A stretch of 10,068 bases of DNA from Pseudoselenomonas ruminantium (GTDB lineage Bacteria > Bacillota > Negativicutes > Selenomonadales > Selenomonadaceae): contig DJYL01000143.1 in NCBI GenBank assembly GCA_002448495.1, forward strand, positions 4,473 to 14,540, in the 5' to 3' direction. The position numbers were made by a program, and so were the translations under genes. Positions 6,617 through 10,068 of the stretch are shown here, in pieces (the first letter of the stretch is position 1; every line of letters begins with the position of its first letter). A model generated the notes under the pieces. It saw only the letters and a program-made list of their open reading frames with translations. It was not told where the DNA came from and searched no databases.

Positions 6617-7576
6617 GTGTTCAAACCACATAAGTTAGCAATTATCGGTCTGGGGCATGTGGGCTCGGCGGTATTGGCCAGAGCAATTGCCTGCCAGTTG
6701 GCAGCAGAAATTGTTTGTATTGACAGTAAGCCGGAAGTCGCCCATGGAGAGGCTTTGGATGCAGTTCATTCGTTATCTTGTGCCTATGCGCCGGGGATTC
6801 ATGTTTATTCTGGCGGTTTTGAGGAATGTCGGGATGCGGATGTGATTATCTGTGATGCCGGGCCCAGCATTGTTCCGGGACAGAAAATGGATAGGCTTAT
6901 ACTGGCCAAGGAAAATATTGCGGTCATCCGCGATGTCATGGAGCAGGTAACGGCTTATACCCGTGAGGCGGTATTCATTATGATCACCAATCCATTGGAT
7001 ATCACGACTTATGTGGCTGCAACCGAGTTTGATTATCCTGTGGGCAGGCTGTTCGGCACAGGAACGACATTGGAGACCATGCGCCTCAAAAGCATTTTGG
7101 GCAAGCATTTTCACGTAGATGCCAGCGATGTGCAGGGGTATATGCTGGGAGAACACGGCAATTCAGCCTTTCCTGCATGGAGTACGGTCAATATCGGCGG
7201 TGTTCCTCTTTCCCGGCTGGATGAATTCTTTGACCATGAAGAAGATTTGGAACGGGAAAAAATTGCGCAGGAAGTAGTCAATACGGCCTATGATGTGGTG
7301 ATGTCCAAGGGCTGGACCAATACGGGCATAGCTATGGGGGCCTGCCGTTTGGCGAAAGCGGTGCTCTTTGATGAACGCTGTGTTATGCCGGTATCCATGC
7401 CTTTGAATGGGGAGTATGGTCTGCATAATGTTGCGTTGTCCATGCCGAGCATCATTGGCCGGCACGGTGTTGAAAAACGGATACCGCTGCCGCTGGATAA
7501 GACAGAAGAAGAACTGATGAAAAAGAGTGCCGAGAGCATTCAGGCAGTTCTGCAGGGCAACGGAGTTATTGCGTAA
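6617..7576 (+). CDS. L-2-hydroxyacid dehydrogenase of the LDH/MDH superfamily (L-HicDH-like)
   Basis: A 319-residue NAD-dependent dehydrogenase. The Rossmann loop is GLGHVG (11-16), with Asp36 at the end of strand 2 favouring NAD over NADP. NPLDIT (125-130) and the proton-relay GEHGNS (His180) match lactate and malate dehydrogenases, and Arg156 in TLETMR fits the carboxylate-binding arginine. The specificity loop AGPSIVPGQKMDR (81-93) is unusual. The position that is Gln in lactate dehydrogenases and Arg in malate dehydrogenases appears to be Ile85, and the loop arginine seems shifted to Arg93, as in L-2-hydroxyisocaproate dehydrogenase. A bulkier hydrophobic 2-keto acid is therefore more likely than pyruvate. 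GTG 6617 follows AAGGGG (6601-6606); a nearby ATG at 6609 is out of frame. Own promoter and terminator make it a single-gene unit. The family call is firm; the substrate is inference. Confidence 0.88.
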   Translation: MFKPHKLAIIGLGHVGSAVLARAIACQLAAEIVCIDSKPEVAHGEALDAVHSLSCAYAPGIHVYSGGFEECRDADVIICDAGPSIVPGQKMDRLILAKENIAVIRDVMEQVTAYTREAVFIMITNPLDITTYVAATEFDYPVGRLFGTGTTLETMRLKSILGKHFHVDASDVQGYMLGEHGNSAFPAWSTVNIGGVPLSRLDEFFDHEEDLEREKIAQEVVNTAYDVVMSKGWTNTGIAMGACRLAKAVLFDERCVMPVSMPLNGEYGLHNVALSMPSIIGRHGVEKRIPLPLDKTEEELMKKSAESIQAVLQGNGVIA

Positions 7577-7587
7577 CTAAATAAGCT

Positions 7588-7620
7588 GGGGACTGTGAGC
7601 GATTCACAGTTCCTTTTTTA
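7588..7620 (+). terminator. Intrinsic terminator of the dehydrogenase gene
   Basis: GGGACTGTGA (7589-7598) pairs with TCACAGTTCC (7604-7613), with one G-T pair and a 5-base loop, and is followed directly by six T (7614-7619). It lies 12 bases after the stop codon. Confidence 0.9.
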
Positions 7621-7681
7621 TATGAAATCTTTGCAAGTCATACCAGAATGGCGCAGAATTTTTTGTGAGATAATTTTTTTT

Positions 7682-7747
7682 ACTTATAATATTGACATAG
7701 TGTCATTATAAGTTTATAATGCAATTAACATAAGTTACACGATGTCA
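7682..7747. promoter_or_regulatory. Two TetR-type operators, 42 bp centre to centre
   Basis: Operator 1 is TGACA-TAG-TGTCA (7693-7705), a perfect dyad. It is flanked by a wider dyad ACTTATAAT (7682-7690) and ATTATAAGT (7705-7713). Operator 2 is TTACA-CGA-TGTCA (7735-7747), differing from the perfect dyad by one arm base. Both are followed by a T-rich TGTCATT extension. The centres at 7699 and 7741 are four helical turns apart, on the same DNA face. Autoregulation by the adjacent TetR protein is the simplest reading. Confidence 0.72.
7692..7720 (+). promoter_or_regulatory. Perfect-consensus sigma-70 promoter of the tetR operon
   Basis: TTGACA (7692-7697), exactly 17 bases, then TATAAT (7715-7720). 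Every position matches consensus. The start of the TetR gene is 57 bases downstream of the -10. Such a strong promoter fits a unit held off by a repressor, and the operator at 7693-7705 covers the -35 and part of the spacer. Confidence 0.9.
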
Positions 7748-7776
7748 TTTTTAGAAAAATTAGCAGGAGGCTGTTT

Positions 7777-8403
7777 ATGCCAAAGGTTTCAGAAGAAGTG
7801 CTGCTGGCGCGGCGTGAGGAAATAATTGATGCTTGTGCCAAGCTCTATGAGACGATGAATTTTAAGGATATTACGCTCAAAGAGATTGGCAAGGTGACTA
7901 CCTTTAATCGCACTGCCATTTACAATTATTTCAATACGAAGGAAGAAATTTTTCTTGCCCTGATGCAGCGGGAATATGATTTGTGGGTGTCCGATTTGGA
8001 GGAATTGCTTGATGCGCATGACAGCCTGAGCCGGGATGAACTGGCGGCGGCGCTGTCGCATACGTTGGAGAAGCGTTCAAGGCTGTTGAAGCTCCTGTCC
8101 ATGAATCATTTTGATATGGAAGGGAACAGCCGTTATGAAAATCTGGTGGAGTTCAAGCGTTCCTACGGCAATTCGATGAAGGCCATTTATCGCTGTCTGG
8201 ATAAATTCTGTCCGGAGATGAATGAGGTGGCCAAGCAGAGTTTTATCTATGCGTATTTCCCCTTTATCTATGGAATTTATCCCTATGCGGTGGTAACGGA
8301 AATGCAGAAAAAGGCTATGGAAGAGGCTGGCGTGGATTACAAGTATCTGTCCATTTATGAAATTTCCTATAATTGTCTGCGCAAGTTGTTGGGGGTCGGT
8401 TGA
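7777..8403 (+). CDS. TetR-family transcriptional regulator
   Basis: A 208-residue protein. Residues about 13-60 form the TetR DNA-binding domain: a first helix (REEIIDACAKLYETMNF), then DITLKEIGKVTTFNRTAIYNYF and the family-typical TKEEIF. The turn and recognition helix (TTFNRTAIYNYF, 41-52) are well conserved. The remaining 150 residues are a helical ligand and dimer domain of ordinary length, rich in aromatic residues near YAYFPFIYGIYPYA (about 157-170), which may line a hydrophobic ligand pocket. ATG 7777 follows AGGAGG (7765-7770). Its own promoter carries matching dyads, so it probably represses itself and the downstream Tat-amidohydrolase, Isf, YCII and lipoprotein genes, which follow on the same strand with short gaps. 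The inducer is unknown; a phenolic, quinone or electrophile signal would suit the neighbours but is speculation. Confidence 0.9.
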   Translation: MPKVSEEVLLARREEIIDACAKLYETMNFKDITLKEIGKVTTFNRTAIYNYFNTKEEIFLALMQREYDLWVSDLEELLDAHDSLSRDELAAALSHTLEKRSRLLKLLSMNHFDMEGNSRYENLVEFKRSYGNSMKAIYRCLDKFCPEMNEVAKQSFIYAYFPFIYGIYPYAVVTEMQKKAMEEAGVDYKYLSIYEISYNCLRKLLGVG

Positions 8404-8421
8404 GGCGTGAGGAGGTAGACT

Positions 8422-8712
8422 GTGAAACGGCGTGATTTTTTGAAGGCGGGTATTGTCACCGGCTACGCCGCATATTTATAACGGTGATGAAAGACTTTCC
8501 TGCGAGGTGGCACGGGAAATCAATGAGGAAACGGCAGCGCTTTGCCGCAAGTATCCGGATAAATTTGGCTTTGTGGCCGCCCTGCCTTTTCCGAGCATTG
8601 AGGGCAGCATTGCGGTTCCTTCCTGCCTTATATGAAACAGCGGGCCAAGGCGATGTTTGCCATGCTGGCCAAAATATATTGCCAAAATTCGCAAGAATTA
8701 ATTAATTTATAG
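8422..8712 (+). pseudogene. Tat-exported amidohydrolase, reduced to fragments by several deletions
   Basis: After GGAGG (8411-8415), GTG 8422 starts MKRRDFLKAGIVTG, a Tat leader (RRDFLK), but this frame ends at TAA 8479. A second frame (about 8456-8614) reads ATPHIYNGDE, EVAREINEETAALCRKYPDKFGF and AALPFPSIEGSIA, the ACMSD-like amidohydrolase core just after its first metal-binding strand. A third frame (8620-8712) reads FLPYMKQRAKAMF, like the segment following the metal-binding His of this family, then ends IYCQNSQELINL with TAG 8710-8712, which looks like the authentic C-terminus. A normal protein would be over 300 residues; fewer than 100 codons remain, in three frames, with no intact metal site. 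At least three deletions are needed. It sits 18 bases after tetR. Family call is good; function is lost. Confidence 0.78.
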
Positions 8713-8751
8713 TGGATTGTCTGTGTGTATGTTGATGAGGAGAGTGTGCAT

Positions 8752-9300
8752 ATGAAGGTTTTAGTTATTCATGGCAGCATGAGAAAAAATGGCAATACGG
8801 GAATTCTGGCGGATGAATTTATCCGTGGAGCGCAGGATGCCGGTCACGAGGTGGAAAAGGTAGAGCTTAGGGACAAGAAATTCGGTGACTGCTTTGGCTG
8901 CCGGGCCTGCCATAATAATGGCGGCAGCTGCGTGCAGCAGGATGATATGGCAGAGATTTTGGAAAAGGTAAAGGCTGCTGACGTCATCGTACTGGCTTCG
9001 CCCCTGTATTACTTTACCTGGACCGGGTTGATGAAGCGTTTCCTTGACCGTACTTATCCGTTGCTGCCGATTTTGCAGGACAAGGATTTCTATCTGATTA
9101 CGTTGGGCGGCGTGCCGGATAAGAAATTTATGGCCAATATCCTGTCGGATTTTGCTCTGTATGTGGGCTGCTTCAAGGAATTCAATCAGGTCGGCGTGCG
9201 CAATGCGGGGGCGGTTATCGGCACCAGTGCATTGGCACCGGGAGCTATCCGCGAATCGGCAGCCATGCAGGAAGCGTATGAAACGGGCAAGAATTTATAA
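8752..9300 (+). CDS. Isf-type iron-sulfur flavoprotein / NADPH-dependent FMN reductase family protein
   Basis: A 182-residue flavodoxin-fold protein close to the one at 649-1185. The FMN phosphate loop is GSMRKNGNT (residues 8-16), the cysteine motif C-x2-C-x2-C-x6-C is at Cys47, 50, 53 and 60, followed by QQDDM, and the flavin loop is SPLYYFTWTG (83-92). The C-terminus AYETGKNL mirrors AYEMGKNV of the first copy. The spacing fits the CX2CX2CX4-7C signature of FMN/[4Fe-4S] Isf proteins. ATG 8752 lies 9 bases after GAGGAG (8737-8742). A GTG at 8725 has no ribosome binding site. The gene sits between the amidohydrolase remnant and the YCII gene, 12 bases before the latter, under probable TetR control. 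The electron acceptor is unknown. Confidence 0.88.
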   Translation: MKVLVIHGSMRKNGNTGILADEFIRGAQDAGHEVEKVELRDKKFGDCFGCRACHNNGGSCVQQDDMAEILEKVKAADVIVLASPLYYFTWTGLMKRFLDRTYPLLPILQDKDFYLITLGGVPDKKFMANILSDFALYVGCFKEFNQVGVRNAGAVIGTSALAPGAIRESAAMQEAYETGKNL

Positions 9301-9312
9301 GGGGGAATCAAG

Positions 9313-9615
9313 ATGTTTATCATCAATCAGACGTTAAAGGCCGATAAAATTCCGGCAGGCAAGGGCGAGGAACTCTTTCAGCAGCATGTTGCCTGGTTTA
9401 CCCGTCATTTTGAGCAGGGGGATTTCCTGCTGGTAGGGCCGTATACCGATAAGCAAATGGCTGGGATTATGATTACCGGGGCAGAGACCCGCGAAGCTGT
9501 GGAAGAAATCCTGAAAGATGATGTGTATTACGCAGGCGGCATGGCCGATTATGAAGTGCGTTCCTTTAAGGCACCGATGATTTCACCGGCTTTGGCTGAT
9601 TATGCAGGGAAATAA
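9313..9615 (+). CDS. YCII-related domain protein
   Basis: A 100-residue single-domain protein with a ferredoxin-like (dimeric alpha/beta barrel) fold. The family pattern is visible: an N-terminal strand MFIINQTL, a helix with conserved His25 (QQHVAWFTRHFEQG), then FLLVGPYTDKQMAGIMI, a helix EAVEEILKDDVYYAGG with the acidic pair Asp69/Asp70, and a last strand DYEVRSF. YciI-like proteins have a proposed His/Asp active site and are often near dioxygenases or hydrolases, but the reaction is seldom known. A short tail (MISPALADYAGK) follows the domain. ATG 9313 has GGGGGA (9301-9306) upstream, and only 12 bases separate it from the Isf gene, so the two are translated from one transcript. Cytoplasmic, no signal peptide. 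Confidence 0.83.
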   Translation: MFIINQTLKADKIPAGKGEELFQQHVAWFTRHFEQGDFLLVGPYTDKQMAGIMITGAETREAVEEILKDDVYYAGGMADYEVRSFKAPMISPALADYAGK

Positions 9616-9647
9616 GCAGCAAGGTGTACTGACGAAAGGAAGACCCT

Positions 9648-9974
9648 ATGAACAGACGGGAATTTATACAGCTTGCCGGTACAGGAGCCTTGACGGTGTT
9701 GCTTTCTGGCTGTGGACTGGGAGCTCTGGCCGGCGAAAAGGACAGTAAGGAAGCAAAAGAATTGCTGCATGGCAAGAAGTCCATCATGATGGCTACGGCC
9801 TATAACAGTGCAGATTGGACGATGGAAGCACTGGAGAATCATTATGAAACCTTGGTGCGCTATATGGAATGGGAAGATGTCGGGCAGGTCTGGGCGACAG
9901 GCTGCGGCGCCCGCAGTCTGGTGGAAAAGTCCTCTTTTGCTGATATGGCGTATAAGATAGGTGCCAATTTATAA
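9648..9974 (+). pseudogene. Tat lipoprotein leader fused in frame to the C-terminal part of a flavin reductase
   Basis: ATG 9648 follows AAAGGAAG (9635-9642) and encodes NRREFIQLAGTGALTVLL, a twin-arginine leader (Arg3-Arg4), then the lipobox LSGC with Cys22. From about residue 40 (LLHGKKSIMMATAYNSADWTMEALENHYETLVRYMEWEDVG, quoted in part as GKKSIMMATAYNSADW) it matches the last 70 residues of flavodoxin-family NAD(P)H reductases, ending SSFADMAYKIGANL, an authentic C-terminus. Missing are the FMN phosphate loop, the cysteine cluster and the SPVYY loop, about 100 residues. Unlike the other remnants the join is in frame, so a 108-residue lipoprotein could still be made, but it should not bind FMN. 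It is most likely a decayed exported flavin reductase. A functional mini-lipoprotein is a less likely alternative. Last gene of the TetR-led run. Confidence 0.75.
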
Positions 9975-9983
9975 GAGAAATAC

Positions 9984-10014
9984 TTGACTTGGAGTTCACT
10001 TGAAGTGTTAACCT
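9984..10014 (+). promoter_or_regulatory. MerR-family-type promoter with stretched spacer
   Basis: TTGACT (9984-9989) is followed by a 19-base spacer and TAACCT (10009-10014). The spacer carries the imperfect dyad ACTTGGAGT-TC-ACTTGAAGT (9987-10006; 7 of 9 arm positions pair). CTTGGAGT-type arms inside a 19-bp spacer are the hallmark of promoters activated by MerR-type regulators. The -10 is weak, which also fits activator dependence. No merR gene is visible in the window. Confidence 0.7.
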
Positions 10015-10032
10015 ATACATATAGAATTACTG

Positions 10033-10068
10033 AAAGGAGGAAACTTAAGCAATTGATTTTATAGACAA
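10033..10068 (+). other. Ribosome binding site without a credible start codon
   Basis: AAAGGAGG (10033-10040) is a near-perfect ribosome binding site placed as expected after the MerR-type promoter. No ATG or GTG follows within reach. The only candidate, TTG 10053, reads L-I-L and stops at TAG. Either the gene start has been deleted, as in other genes here, or the start is non-canonical (an open frame runs from ATT 10052 to the window end). Confidence 0.45.

Noticed and set aside
8484..8705. Alternative + strand frame of 73 codons in the amidohydrolase remnant
   Set aside because: It shows no similarity, while the other two frames give collinear amidohydrolase segments.
1..10068. Insertion sequence, integron, prophage or retroelement behind the deletions
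   Set aside because: No transposase, integrase or reverse transcriptase frame is visible, and I see no long terminal inverted or direct repeats around the damaged genes.

Overview
The window looks like chromosomal DNA from an anaerobic, diderm-type Firmicute. A relative of Selenomonas or Mitsuokella (Negativicutes) is my best guess. This rests on intermediate GC content, strong GAGGAG-type ribosome binding sites, export signals (Sec, Tat and a lipobox), and many iron-sulfur flavoprotein (Isf) and flavodoxin paralogues. The genus is inference. Almost everything reads on the + strand. No transposase, tRNA, rRNA or CRISPR array is visible.

Layout. (1) 1-2923 is an operon-like run: a broken alpha/beta hydrolase, an intact Isf-type flavoprotein, a flavodoxin lacking its N-terminal half, a secreted hydrolase reduced to signal peptide plus C-terminal third, and an intact exported double-cupin protein. 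(2) 3023-3672 is a second intact Isf-type flavoprotein ending in a hairpin terminator. The terminator is shared with a convergent 54-residue gene on the - strand (3713-3877), which has its own near-consensus promoter. (3) 4179-6522 holds an FAD-dependent oxidoreductase and a ketopantoate-reductase-like protein. (4) 6533-7619 is a self-contained unit with promoter, operator-like dyads, an L-lactate/L-2-hydroxyisocaproate dehydrogenase-type gene and a terminator. (5) 7682-9974 starts with a perfect-consensus promoter carrying two TGACA-N3-TGTCA-type operators 42 bp apart. It continues with a TetR regulator, an amidohydrolase remnant, a third Isf-type flavoprotein, a YCII-family protein and a Tat-lipoprotein/flavin-reductase remnant. 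(6) At the right edge is a MerR-type promoter and a ribosome binding site with no credible gene behind it inside the window.

The main theme is selective erosion. Five genes (perhaps six) have lost internal or terminal pieces, and most keep their ribosome binding site, their N-terminal export signal and their authentic C-terminal end. The three Isf proteins, the cupin, the YCII protein, the regulator and the whole dehydrogenase block are intact. The intact set suggests redox handling of small organic substrates, with exported partner enzymes having decayed. That physiological reading is inference.
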